A stretch of DNA of 64,000 bases from Streblospio benedicti (lineage: Eukaryota; Annelida; Polychaeta; Spionida; Spionidae), in contig CM032661.1 in the NCBI GenBank assembly GCA_019095985.1, positions 27,815,602 through 27,879,601 of the forward strand, in the 5' to 3' direction. How positions within the stretch are numbered: position 1 is the stretch's first letter; each line of letters starts with the position of its first letter. A program made the translations under genes and the position numbers. The notes under the pieces are model-generated. The model saw only the letters and a list, made by a program, of their open reading frames with translations. It was not told the origin of the DNA and ran no database searches. Below, in pieces: positions 12,001 through 22,560 of the stretch.

Positions 12001-13193
12001 CTTTTGCTTTATATTTCAAGTTCAAGCCAATTTTGATATTATGATTTTAACAAGATGAAAAAAAAGCATAACATACATGTATAGCAGTTTTAAAGTACTG
12101 GAGTTTGCAAATTATACCTTAACTTAGAGGGTTTTGTGTATACTATAAAAACAGAAACTTAAAATACTGAGAAACTATTTACACTGTGCCGACACTACGA
12201 TCGTAGTAATGTGTATTAGGATCATACTTGTGCTGTTGTAGATATTTTATTACAGATGGTTAGATATTGCTTATTCATACTTTTTAATTGGCAATTGCAA
12301 GTTGATTTTACCTCCAATACACCCCCCTCAAAAGAGAGAGAGAGAGAAAAAAGTACATTGATAAGATATTCTATGTTAGGGTAGTTTTCAATGGATAAAA
12401 AGCTGAAAATACTCATTTTATATAAACCAGTGAACGAACTGATTTTTCACCACTGATCGGAATGCATTCTAATTTGTTTTGATTATGATCGTAATGCACG
12501 AAATTGACAACAAATTTTATGATAGCCGTGTTGAAATTCTTAAGTTTGATTGCAACACAACACTGTAGTCCATTTTACATTGATGGTGCAAACAAATGCC
12601 AACTAAATGCTGCTATCCTATCTGAAAATCCTGTGGCTTAACATACAGAAACAAACATCATTATGGTAATCACTGCTTTATTTGCAATCAACAATATATC
12701 ACCTAGATAACAATATATCTTCAGTAGTATAGTAAATATTTCTTTAAATTTAAAAATAAACTAGAAATAATGCAAGATCTAACCATATCTGTTAAATATT
12801 CACAATGGCACCAGTATGATCCTTATAAATGTGCTATTACGATCATAGTGTCGGCACAGTGATTTAAGTGCATGACTGAATATTTAAGGTTTCGAATTTA
12901 AAGCGTTTTAAGGGATTGCATTCTAAAAGTTATATTTCTTCCTAGGTGCAACTGAAAGTGACTGGGGAGTGGCTGTAGATGTTATTGCAGGTTTTGTAAC
13001 TTCAGCAGTTATTGCAGGTCTTTTCCTTGCAATCTTCTACCATCTATGCACTAGAACTGTACCAGAGCCAAACACACTGGAAGTGGGCGATGGGATTGTC
13101 ATAGATTTTCCAAATGATATCAATTACCATATTCCGACTGGTAACGATTTCCATTCTCAGACTGCTAACAATGTCTATGCATCTGGAGAATGA
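6089..13193 (+). CDS. Type I membrane protein with Ig and FN3 domains (3' part of gene)
   Basis: Ten exons fit with GT-AG sites and matching phases: 6089-6237, 6493-6655, 7430-7604, 8669-8751, 8922-9306, 9478-9596, 10363-10511, 10794-10947, 11472-11816, 12946-13193 (stop), about 656 residues. Order: an Ig domain (VTVNCSATG ... WEIYCLSNNG); a second Ig (MSLECKG, W, then HMDSGVYSCSATN); a third Ig-like domain ending YGTYTCVVTT but lacking the usual first Cys and carrying a long Pro/Asn/Gln-rich insert; an FN3 domain (PTNLQVTKR, LTWLPGWNGG, LSGLQPATKYAVKL); a second FN3-like exon; one membrane helix (VIAGFVTSAVIAGLFLAIF); and a cytoplasmic tail of about 50 residues. This is the layout of cell-adhesion or axon-guidance IgSF receptors of the nephrin/turtle kind. 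The exact orthologue is not recognised, and the 5' end is missing. Exon 4 is taken to start at 8669 because the AG at 8654 puts a stop in frame. Confidence 0.88.
6715..7060 (-). mobile_element. 3' end of a CR1/L2-like LINE, copy 1
   Basis: Read on the minus strand, the segment encodes a reverse-transcriptase C-terminal tail (GDRNLVNVASRLWNGLSS, then LRDC). It is followed by a short 3' untranslated part and an (ATT)n tail at 6715-6735. A second copy lies at 25080-25353. Both are heavily 5'-truncated, as is typical of LINE insertions. It lies in an intron of the Ig/FN3 gene. Clade is uncertain. Confidence 0.65.
7801..8111. mobile_element. Foldback/MITE element with about 93 bp inverted repeats
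   Basis: Left arm 7835 to about 7927 ('gacatatgtttatatttt...') and right arm about 8019-8111 are near-perfect inverted copies around a GC-richer loop. The 15 bp direct repeat 'taagtattaatatta' flanks it at 7786-7800 and 8112-8126, suggesting a target duplication, although 34 unpaired bases separate the left copy from the left arm. It sits in an intron of the Ig/FN3 gene. There is no coding capacity. The superfamily is not identified. Confidence 0.8.
9730..9935. repeat. GC-rich insert with repeated gccggc blocks, unclassified
   Basis: A sharp GC-rich patch in an AT-rich intron holds 'gggccggc', 'cagccggcccgggcc' and 'cagccggcaccgggcc'. No convincing frame, terminal repeat or known family was seen. 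It is probably a fragment of an interspersed repeat. Confidence 0.35.
11798..11955 (+). repeat. Tandem 79 bp duplication spanning a splice donor
   Basis: The block starting 'acacaaaatgacgttcagag' at 11798 recurs at 11877 with few differences. The first copy contains the end of the Ig/FN3 exon 11472-11816 and its donor (ttcaga|gtgagt); the second repeats exon end and donor (ttcaga|gtgaga). Use of the distal donor would add 79 nt and bring an early in-frame stop. Confidence 0.85.
12182..12861. mobile_element. Non-autonomous DNA transposon, Transib-like ends
   Basis: The terminal inverted repeats are about 45 bp, starting CACTGTGCCGACACTA at 12182 and mirrored at 12861. They are flanked by a 5 bp direct repeat 'attta' (12177-12181 and 12862-12866). 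CACTGTG fits the CACWRTG end consensus of Transib elements, which make 5 bp target duplications. No transposase frame is present (680 bp). A diverged relative occupies about 55840-56799. It lies in the last intron of the Ig/FN3 gene. Confidence 0.75.
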
Positions 13194-14250
13194 TATAAGA
13201 ATAGGCTATAGTACTGAATTGATATACATCTGTACTCAAATGTATTGAACAATCCAAATGAAAAAAAAAATCCACGTAATGTGAATTATGTAGGCTTTGG
13301 TAATGCTTTATTTAAATTTTGTCGAATAAATAACAAATGTATTATATATGATGTTCCACAAGACATGTTTGAGTGAAGAGCCTTTAAAGAACACGTTCAA
13401 TTTAATAGACAAGTCAATTAAATGTAATTTTTTTATTCACTACAGCATATATTTAACTGTTATTCCTGATGTAATATTTTTTCACTTTGCAAATAAAAAT
13501 TTTAAAACTCTTTAACAATAAATGTTCTCCTCTGAATACACTGATATTACTGACTTTTTGTTTTTTGTTTTTAGTTAACCTTTACTTTTTCACCATCAAA
13601 AAAATAATGTGTTTGTAAATTTTTTGCCAAATTGACACCTTAATGTTTTTTGAAAATCTGTGACGGTTACAGAACCATGTAAATGAACTAATCTCAGATG
13701 GGAATGAATCTCTAAAACAGAAATTATGTATGTTTAATCTACTGGCTTTCGTTTGGAATAATGATCATGCTAATATAATAAAAATGGGAAAACGAGATTT
13801 GAAAAAAAAAAAAAAAAATCCTGTACTGCAAATACAGGAAATTTCTAAATTGGGCAAATATAGCTAATACAGAATCTGCAAGAAACTTCACAAAAAGTGA
13901 ATAATATCAATTCTTTAATTGAAATTGTGTCTGAAATACCACCAGGCAGCAGCTAAATGCATCAAATTTTCAAATATTTTGAAGGGGTGAGAACACCTTG
14001 TCCGTAACCTTACTAACCTAATTATTTAATTATAAGGCATGTACCCGGTAATTTGCATATTTTATAGTTTGGTGAAAACTCGTCAAAGAAAAGTCAAATA
14101 ATTTTATTTTCCCCATGCGGGTACAATAATAAATGTTAATTGTAAGCTTCCAATATACACAATGTATAATATAAAATATAAATCACAAGCCACACAACTT
14201 TTAGCAATTGACTAGTAGTATAGACTTGTGTCCTAAAGAAAACAGTATTA
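13194..14250. other. 3' UTR/convergent spacer with poly(A) signals
   Basis: The segment lies between the stop of the Ig/FN3 gene (+) and the stop of Nudix cassette A (-), which converge. AATAAA occurs at 13325-13330 (+), about 130 nt after the Ig/FN3 stop, with more at about 13493. On the minus strand AATAAA reads from 14104-14109, about 145 nt past the Nudix stop. No other gene is seen. Confidence 0.55.
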
Positions 14251-17200
14251 TCACAATTTGCTGGGTGCTGTTTCTGTTGCTCCATTTTGAAATCTGGTCA
14301 AGTATTCCAGCTGTAGTGCGTAAGGATTGTCAACCGATTCTTTTCCAGTAGTATCCCACTCAAAGTCAGGAGATTGTTGAAATACAACAATGGCAATCTG
14401 AAAATACAATATATGTAAAAGTAAAATCATGGGATATGTTCTTAAGACATATCATCCAAATTTAATTGATTTCAATATTTCAATATATGTATTACAAAAT
14501 ATTCTTTTGATAATAATACAAGGAAAAGGATAAGGGCTTATCTTATTCCTGATAATACTATATTTATGAAATGACCATTACAATGTAAACACTATTTATA
14601 ATTTACATGTAGTTTTAACTAGCTTATTATTATTCATATAGTTTATGAAATGACCATTAGAATATAAATACATGCCTCAAATAGGGTATTTGCACTAGAG
14701 TTTACTTTAAGTAAACTCTTAGCGCAAATAGCCTATTTGAAGCATGTATATTTATATTCTAATGGTCATTTCAGTACGTACTAACTTTGAATTTGCACCG
14801 TTACCAGTCTACACTGTCAAAAATCTAAATTGTAATCTTCAAGCCATCAAACTAACCTGTAAAACCATATGGGCTGTAAGACCCCATGTGCTGTACTCCT
14901 GCCCATCCACTGTGTCGTTGAACCAGTGTGTTACCCAGTTGATACCACGCATTGTAAATATTGATGAACTGAAAGGCATTAGAAATATACTGCCTTCAAC
15001 ATAAACTGGACCTTGAAAGTACACAAGTAATATATGTAGTTCTAAATATTCAACTATTCTGCTAATTAATTGAATTATTAAAACATGACACACTTTGACA
15101 CAAAAAGCTTGCTTTGAATCAACCTTTATTGTGCTGACACCAATCTTATTTCGCTACTTTTTGCCAGATAAAAAAACTTTCCTAAGACACTTATTTTGAA
15201 AATGATTAGAAATGATTAAATTTAAATTTGATGCACACCTAAATCAATGAACAAAAGCATAATTTCCATAGGTCAATAATATTCCAGAGCATATGCTATC
15301 GAGATTATACAACACCATTGATGTTCAAGCAGTCATTGGATAAATCTTTACCTAATATAGGGATTATTTAAATGTTACCAAAAGAATACAAACACAGCTG
15401 TCCATAAGCCTCTTACCAATATGGCTATTTTAGATTTTAAAAAAGTTAAAAGTCTAAAAATATTCAAAATATCAATAAGTGTGCTCATCTTTCCAAGTTT
15501 TGTAGGAACAAAAATTCTGATGTCTGTGCGGCATTTTTAAAATTTAGTGTGAATCATTTTCAATAATTTACAGAATAAGTGTCTAAGGAAAAAAATCCTT
15601 TCAAGCCAAACAGTAGTGAAATAAAATTTGTGTCAGCACAATAATATTCTGCGAGATACAAAATTTAAATCCAGTGTACAGTACTGATCGCGAAGGAAGG
15701 ACCCCTTTTTTCATTTGCTTTTTTCCCCGCTTCACTTCGTTTCTTTTCTATCAGTTTTATTTGTCTAAATTGTCTAAATTGAAATATTACGTTATTAAGT
15801 GCCAAATGACAATCCTGAAAAAATGCTCTAACATTTTAAAAGAAGTGAAATTCCTGTAAATATTCACTTATGTTCTTACATGTACGTTTTTTCTTTCACT
15901 ACTTAGTAAACAGGATTAATTCTGAAAATCTATGTCGGAAAAAGAAATATTTCATTGTTAAAGATAATTCATTCATCAATTTCAGATTTTTTTTAACCTG
16001 ATGTTAATGTGCAGTGTATAGTTAAGACACTCGCTACTTGCCACAGGATATAGTCTGAATTCACATTACCAGGTACAGATTCAAAGTTAATAGCAATTGA
16101 TTGCGAGCGCAAGTTAAATGTAATAAATAACATTAAAATCCATTCATATTTTACAAAATTTCATTTGTTGCTTACGTAAACAAACATAACGCCCGTGGCG
16201 CTGCGCGATGGCTTCTTTAAGAACTAACACGGATCAAACATGGCCGCGCAAGTTAACAGATAGAGTTAGATATTATGCAATGCATTCATTCGATATATAC
16301 ATTGCCACGGCAAATAACAGTTCAGAATGAAAATAGTGCAAATAATTGAAGATACATGTATGGTAAGTCATAATGAATGCACTGCATGGTACTATCATAA
16401 AGTCTGTCAGTGACAACCTGTATCAAAATTGTCCTAGGCTGGGACGTCTCAGTCAGAGACTGAATATTATTTGCGTAGCTTAAGAATTATTGAGACAGAC
16501 ACAAGGTTGGGTGGGTGGATTTTTTTTTAAAGTTTTATTCTATTTTTTAACTGTGGTATTATTTATGAAAAAACAGTCTTTATATTTGATAACATCTCGC
16601 AGTGTAAATTCAGTATGGCGAGTGTAAATTGAAAGTCACTAGTCACACTTGTTGAGTGTTAATCTAACCGAGTCACATACCCTGAATGTGCCAGCACGTT
16701 ATCACCCACTACCAAAGCTGTTAAGTTCCGAAAAAATTCTATTTGTTCCCAAAAATGTATGAAAATATTCTGGAAAAAAAACATTGATTTTTTCTTTGTT
16801 AATTGACGACAATGTAAAAAAAATGCAAACAAAAGTAGAGAAGTGGAGAAGGCAAGAAAAGATTTTTTTCATAATCAATCGTATTTATTAGCAAAATAAT
16901 TCTATTCTGAGAAGCTTCAGCATTTCTCTTACTACATTATTTTTTCTCTACAATTCTTTTACCATTTGCCACTTCGTTTGTAATTCCAAAGAATCGGGCA
17001 AAAAATGGGGTGCTTCCTTCGCAATCAGTAGTGTACATGTGTATATATTGTCAAAAGTTATTCTTGTAACATTATGTATACTGATTTTGTGTTTATTACA
17101 AAATAATGAGGCTTTCAAGGTTAATTTGGATAATAAATTAAGGATTACGTGTGATCACGATCCTGCAGAAATCTTTCAAGCGGTAAACAGAAGGTGGACT

Positions 17201-17917
17201 CCACTTCATCTGGATTTGGTGCTGGAATGTAGTTTGCATCAACGAGGCCAACAACCGGTGTGATGATGATTTGCCGACGATTTACACGTGGCAGTAGTTG
17301 ACAAATGATCTCTACCTAAAAGATATATACAGAAAATATAAAGACTGTAGATTATCACATTTTCATACATGACTACTAGTAATAATTTTTTTGTATCAAA
17401 GTAACACCATTAACTGTGACTGACAGATCCATGTTTCCAAATAGAAGAAGTGCAATAGAGAAATTTCATAAGATGTAAGGTGAGAGGTGATGTCACCAAA
17501 CTATCTACGTGTCCCTCACCATGCTATGCCAGTGATAAATTTACTTTTTCCTAAACAAACCTTGGTATTATAATTGTTAGTTCAACCTTCAGAGAAAACA
17601 AAATTTAAAAAAATCAATTACGCTCATGAAAACTTGTTCAACTTTCATGTAGATTTCAATATATGTATTGTCTTCTAAGTTAAATGCAAAATATCTTCAA
17701 ACTAAAACAATGTTTCTTTAGAGGAGTGTTTCAGACACTAGTAGGTTTTGAATGTTCATTGATTGTAAGGAACATCTATGAGGTAACCTGGGTTGATTTT
17801 AGTCCTATCTCCTCCTCCGCTTCCCTCAGACCTGTGTGGATCTCATCTACATCATCTTCATCCTTCATCCCACCAGGAAATGCAACATCGCCACCATCAT
17901 TTTTTAAATGAACCGCT
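14251..17917 (-). CDS. Nudix CoA pyrophosphatase, 3' cassette A (peroxisomal SKL end)
   Basis: Four exons fit in phase on the minus strand: 17788-17917, 17149-17315, 14857-14968, 14251-14397 (stop). They encode the Nudix core GGDVAFPGG ... LREAEEEIGL, then LLPRVNRRQIIITPVVGL, PDEVESTFCLPLERFL, and INWVTHWF ... EYSTWGLTA, ending TAPSKL. This is the UPF0035 type of Nudix hydrolase (NUDT7/NUDT8), which cleaves CoA and acyl-CoA to phosphopantetheine products; REAEEE holds the metal-binding acidic residues. The terminal SKL is a canonical PTS1, so the product should be peroxisomal like mammalian NUDT7. No first exon of its own was found between 17918 and 20097. The upstream exon 21378-21544 ends CG and this cassette begins A-GCG, so they join in frame, giving about 235 residues (the family's usual length) if translation starts at the Met in that exon. 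Confidence 0.85.
14647..14772. repeat. Near-perfect palindrome (126 bp hairpin)
   Basis: 'gaaatgaccattagaatata' at 14647 is mirrored at 14772, with arms pairing almost throughout and centred near 14709 ('tttactttaagtaaa'). A partial extra arm lies near 14564. This is a MITE or foldback remnant in the intron between the last two Nudix A exons. Transcribed as pre-mRNA, it would form a long hairpin. Confidence 0.85.
15126..15644. mobile_element. MITE with long terminal inverted repeats (about 519 bp)
   Basis: The left end TTATTGTGCTGACAC is mirrored at the right end (gtgtcagcacaataa). The similarity carries on through 'cctaagacacttatt' and 'aaaatgatt', so arms are about 100 bp with gaps. A TA dinucleotide sits at both ends. 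There is no coding capacity. The TGTGCYGACAC core resembles the ends of the element at 12182-12861. It lies in an intron of Nudix cassette A. Confidence 0.7.
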
Positions 17918-18009
17918 CTGAATATGAAAAACATATGAAGCATATTACAACAAAGCCACAATTTTTATATAATTTTGGGGCATGATAATTTATGCTTGAA
18001 CCCATCCCA

Positions 18010-19480
18010 CGAATAAAGACAAGTAGTCGTTGGGAACGCCGTAAATTCCTCCTTCCCCGATCAGGCCATTTCCCCGATCAGGCCATTTTTTAAAAAGTAG
18101 GCCAAAGTACTCAAATATCAAATCACATGAGGAGAGAGATATAGTGATACAAAATGTCAAGTTTGGTGATGATAGGTAATAAAGTCTTCCCAGGACACAT
18201 AAACACAAATTCGTAAAAATTTGTGTTTAAAAAACACATTGTAATTTCATCAAAAGTAGGCCAAAGTACACCAAAATCTTATCAGCTCTGGAGAGTGGTA
18301 CAACGAAGTGAGATATGAAGTTTGGTGACCATAGGTCAAATACTTCTCCCTGTAGAGTGGTAACTAGATTTATTACGTAACACTCATAAGTTCGTAAAAA
18401 GTAGGCCAAAGTACACAAACGTCAATTCAACTGTGGACACTAGCATAGTGAACTTAACCGTAAAGTTTAATGACCATAGGTGAAATACTTATCCCAGTGC
18501 AGTGGTAACAATAGTTTTACTCGAATATTCCAAAAAAAATTCAAAAGTAAGCCAAAGTAAACCAATATCAAATCACGTGAGGAGAGTGATATAGACATAC
18601 AAAATGTCAAGTTTGGTGATAATAAGTCATAAACTGTTCCCAGGAGACAGATAAACACAATTACGTAATAATTTGTTTTTAAAAACACATTGTAATTTCA
18701 TCAAAAGTAGGCCAAAGTACACCAAAATCTTATCAGCTCTGGAGAGTGGTAAAACGAAGTGAGATATGAAGTTTGGTGACCATAGGTCAAATGCTTCTCC
18801 CTGTAGAGTGGTAACTAGATTTATTAAGTAACACTCATAAGTTCGTAAAAAGTAGGCCAAAGTACACAAACGTCAATTCAACTGTGGAGACTAGCATAGT
18901 GAACTTAACCGTAAAGTTTAATGACCATAGGTGAAATACTTATCCCAGTGCAGTGGTAACAATAGTTTTACTCGAATATTCCAAAAAAATTTCAAAAGTA
19001 AGCCAAAGTAAACCAATATCAAATCACGTGAGGAGAGTGATATAGACATACAAAATGTCAAGTTTGGTGATAATAAGTCATAAACTGTTCCCAGGAGACA
19101 GATAAACACAATTACATAATAATTTGTTTTTAAAAACATATCGTAACTTCATCAAAAGTAGGCCAAAGTACACCAAATCTAATCAGTTCTGAAGAGTAGT
19201 ACAACGAAGCTAAATATGATGTTTGGTGACCATAGGTCAAATACTTCTCCCTGTAGAGTGTTAAAAAGGTTTATTATGTAACGCTTGTAAGTTTGTCCAA
19301 AGTAGGCCAAAGTACAAAAAAAAATTGAGAGGTACTTTTTCCTTCTAACAAGACATATTCAATTTGCAAATCAATAGCTCAAGTATTCTTCGAGTTATCA
19401 GCCTGTTTATTTCGGACGGGCGGACGGTCAGAAGCAAAGCTAGAAATCTCCCCTCGGGACTTCGTCCGGGGAGATTTAAA
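18010..19480. repeat. Higher-order tandem repeat (nine monomers) with terminal hairpin
   Basis: The monomer start 'gtaggccaaagtac' (or 'gtaagccaaagta') occurs near 18097, 18256, 18401, 18547, 18707, 18852, 18998, 19158 and 19301. Spacings cycle about 160-145-146 bp, giving a 451 bp higher-order unit of three monomer types, about three times over. Monomers share 'tttggtgaccataggtcaaa'-like blocks. The array ends with a 'cggacgggcggacgg' stretch and the hairpin 'aaatctcccc'...'ggggagattt' near 19445-19480, a terminal structure seen in some non-autonomous elements. It separates the two Nudix cassettes. Confidence 0.85.
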
Positions 19481-19667
19481 AATTAGACATTGATTCAGAA
19501 GTATTAATTCAATCAACAGTTGAAAGCGCCCTTTAGTAAATCAATCAAAAGGTTTTTATTTTCTTATTTTGATGTCTTATCAATAAAATTCTTATTTAGT
19601 TATCAATTAAAGTATGTCATGAGTCATGACTACAATGGAATAAGATTTGTCTTTCATATAAACTTTT

Positions 19668-19671
<4 letters not shown>

Positions 19672-19700
<29 letters not shown>
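19672..19700. repeat. Poly-T tract (29 T)
   Basis: An uninterrupted T-run is followed by a short interrupted T-rich tail. It could be the poly(A) tail of a minus-strand retroposed fragment, but no body was recognised next to it. Confidence 0.8.
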
Positions 19701-19703
<3 letters not shown>

Positions 19704-20097
19704 TTCTTTTTTTTATCAGACATGAAAATATTTCCTTCATAATTTATGTGCTCTCTAGTTGCATGTACCTTACATATGGGATGCATTATGTATTCTCTAT
19801 GGGAGGGATACACTATTATTGATCAAGGATCCAAAGTCTGTGAATTGAAAATGGTGTAAAATTTATGGAAAATACATTCAGATTATTTTGCAATTTAATA
19901 CAACTTAACATCATTGGAGTATTTTTCTGATAACCCTTCTTCATTTTGAACTATATTTGAATTAGCCAGCATGGATAGGGTCTGGAAATAAATGACGGCC
20001 AGCCTTTAGACGTCATGCTTGCCATGCCCCACTCAGCTATATCCTCAATGCAATGATCTACATAATTTAAAAAGTAAAACAAAAATTTTGCAATATT

Positions 20098-21544
20098 TTA
20101 TTTTTTAAAATCTATTCCAAAATTCTTCAAGTATTTTTCCTGAGCCACAAATGGGTTTCCTATACTATTCAATCCGTCTTTGTTCCACTCAAACTGCGGC
20201 TCTTTCTGAAAGACAGCGATAGCTAGCTCAATACAAATTTCTGCTGTTAATCCCCATGTGGAAAATTCTACACTGTCCTCAGTATCACTAAACCAATGAA
20301 TATAAAACCCTACGCCTCTGTTAGTGTAAATTTGCGACCGGTGACCTTCGTTTGATAAAAAACGTTCCAGTCGTGGACAGAACACACTGTCTACTTCTTC
20401 TTTGTTGAGCCGTGGCTTGTAGTTCACATCTACAATTCCAACAATTGGAGTAAAGACCACTTTAGTGCTGCTAATGCGAGGTAATAACTGCGCAATTATT
20501 TCAATTTGACGAGGTTGCATTCCAATTTCTTCATAGGCTTCTCTCAGTCCGGTTTGCCGTTCCTCTACTTCATGTGGGTCTTTCATTCCACCAGGAAATG
20601 CAACATCCCCCGCGGCTCTGCGAAGGTGAGCGGCCCTGGAACAAGCATATCATACTGCTAACCTTTAGAATTTTGATGGTTAATTTAAAAATTATAGATG
20701 TATAACAATGACACTATTTGTTCTTCTAATCTTTTTGTGAGAATGCATAAATTTATAAAGTGTAAATGATCTTTGCAAATATTAATATGTCAAAGGTAAA
20801 CAGTATATCATGCTTGCTCTTGAAGAAACCATTGTCACACCATTCATAACGACTGTTTAATGCAGACCAATGACAACGATATTTGTTATTTATCGCTATT
20901 CCATGACTACCGGTACATTGTATTAAGATAAATATATATAAAAAAATCGAGTAATCTCTTTTTGGTGATAGGCTGCTCTACCAACACATGCTTATGGGTT
21001 TTCCTTACTTTCACATTGGCTGTAACGAACCACCAAAATTCGATAGGGACAAGTGCTTATTTAAGGCGGGGGTCAGAAGTGTTTTTAGTCGGCAGTGTTA
21101 TGAACTTTTGACCCCCATCACAATTTTTGCAAATATAACATACTGACTCCCCACCCCACCCCAGACATCAAAAATAAACATCTAATGCTCCTAATTTCAG
21201 AATTCAAAATATGCCTGAAATAAAATGAATTTCCCGACCCCCATCACCAAGTAAGCTTGGGTAAAACAAGTCTCACTTTACAATATCAATCAAAAGTTTT
21301 ACTTCAATTTAACAATTGAAGTAAATATCTATTTTATGATAAATTCAGCATATGATATACTTTTTTACTATACTAACCGTTTGGTGAGCCACACATGAAC
21401 AACTCCATTCCTTAGCACAAGTGGTATGAGGACCGCTGCTTTTCTGCTGGCAGCAAATCTGGGCATTGCCTTCATGTTCTGCCATGAATACTTAGTTGTG
21501 TGGAACTTATGAAGTCTTTCCCGTAGCATGTGCTCTGTCCAACT
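20098..21544 (-). CDS. Nudix CoA pyrophosphatase: shared first exon and 3' cassette B
   Basis: Exon 21378-21544 encodes MLRERLHKFHTTKYSW ... AAVLIPLVLRNGVVHVWLTK, and exon 20098-20635 completes RAAHLRRAAGDVAFPGG, the UPF0035 signature (LTxR...G...FPGG), then LREAYEEIGM, the Nudix box of the CoA family. It continues with LLPRISSTKVVFTPIVG, PRLERFL, GVGFYIHWFS and STWGLTA, ending FGIDFKK. The predicted length is about 229 residues from the Met at the start of MLRERL, near that of NUDT7/NUDT8. Unlike cassette A, the 3' half is one exon and the C-terminus lacks SKL, so a non-peroxisomal site (cytosol or mitochondrion) is likely. The first exon begins after a good acceptor (catccag), so further 5' exons or a 5' UTR exon may lie upstream; none was recognised with confidence. 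Confidence 0.87.
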
Positions 21545-22560
21545 CTGGATGGGAAACAGTATTTGATTGAAAAAATTTCACATTGCCAAAAGTATGGTGA
21601 TTATAATGTGCTTTATACTTAGATGAATTATAAACACAAATTTACAAATACAGGTATATGAATTAGGGTTTAGGTAGTACATTTGTCATATTATAGAACT
21701 CTTAATTCCACAGTGACTATTTTCTAACTAAAATTGGACTGCAAAGCTGTCAGAAAATATTTCTTTAGTGTGTTCCTGAACCTAATATTACCTGATAATT
21801 AGACCAATTTCTCAAGAGGTAAATCTCAGAATCTTCATAGAACATTATACAGTACTGTCTACAAGTACGTGTACATACCATTCTTGACAGTATTTGTAGT
21901 CCCCTGAATGCTGAGGTTGTTCTCAATACAGAGAAATCTTCCTAGTCCTTGAAAGAGCACAGACTAAAATCAAAAAAATACACTTACTTAGAATTTCAAC
22001 TCGACTAACCCATATATACAACTCCACTAACCCATTCCATAAAATACATTATTTTATATTTAAATTATATTTCAATTGAAATTCGTTATTCATTTGATTG
22101 GGGCAGAAAAAAATAACAGTCATTACAATTTTAATTTTTTTTTTGAGATGTTTGAATAAAATGAGTTGTATGCTTCTAATTAAGACAGCCAGAGCACAAC
22201 TATTCATTTTCCAGTTGCACAGAAAAGATGCACACTCGTCTTTTTTTATTTGATTTTGAGACACAAAAGTCCATGGGTACTTCCGGTGTATGTTGTTATA
22301 AGCCCATTTAAGATAGCATTTATTGGTATATCATTCAAAATGTATGTTCTACATAAAATTGATGGCTGTCACACTGATAGACGTTGGAAAATTAAGTAAA
22401 TACATCTATTTGAAGCGTGCATTCTTCATAATAGTGAAGTTCTCCACTTTGCTTGTATCACGGCCGTCTACAAATTTGACCAAGAGCCGGCTTTTGCCCA
22501 TAACTTGGTCAATTTTTGAGCTAACTAAAATCCGATTACAGATTCGTAATTCGTAATCCT
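21545..22560. other. Spacer between the Nudix gene and the LINE
   Basis: AT-rich sequence without a supportable exon. A possible small minus-strand exon near 21890-21950 (open, followed by gtatgt) was considered, but its phase does not fit the Nudix exon at 21378-21544. The promoter of the Nudix gene may lie here. Confidence 0.4.

Noticed and set aside
14839-15093. Upstream extension of the Nudix A exon beyond 14968 (GPVYVEGSIFLMPF)
   Set aside because: The acceptor at 14969-14970 restores phase with the previous exon and aligns with cassette B; the longer version does not fit the phase.
18227-19139. Repeated 63-80 codon minus frames with DLWSPNFISHF and VYFGLLL
   Set aside because: They recur because the higher-order repeat recurs. 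No start context, splice sites or known family; frames are not kept across all monomers.
18010-19480. Possible CRISPR-like array
   Set aside because: Monomers of about 150 bp are similar throughout, with no short repeat/unique spacer pattern, in an animal genome.
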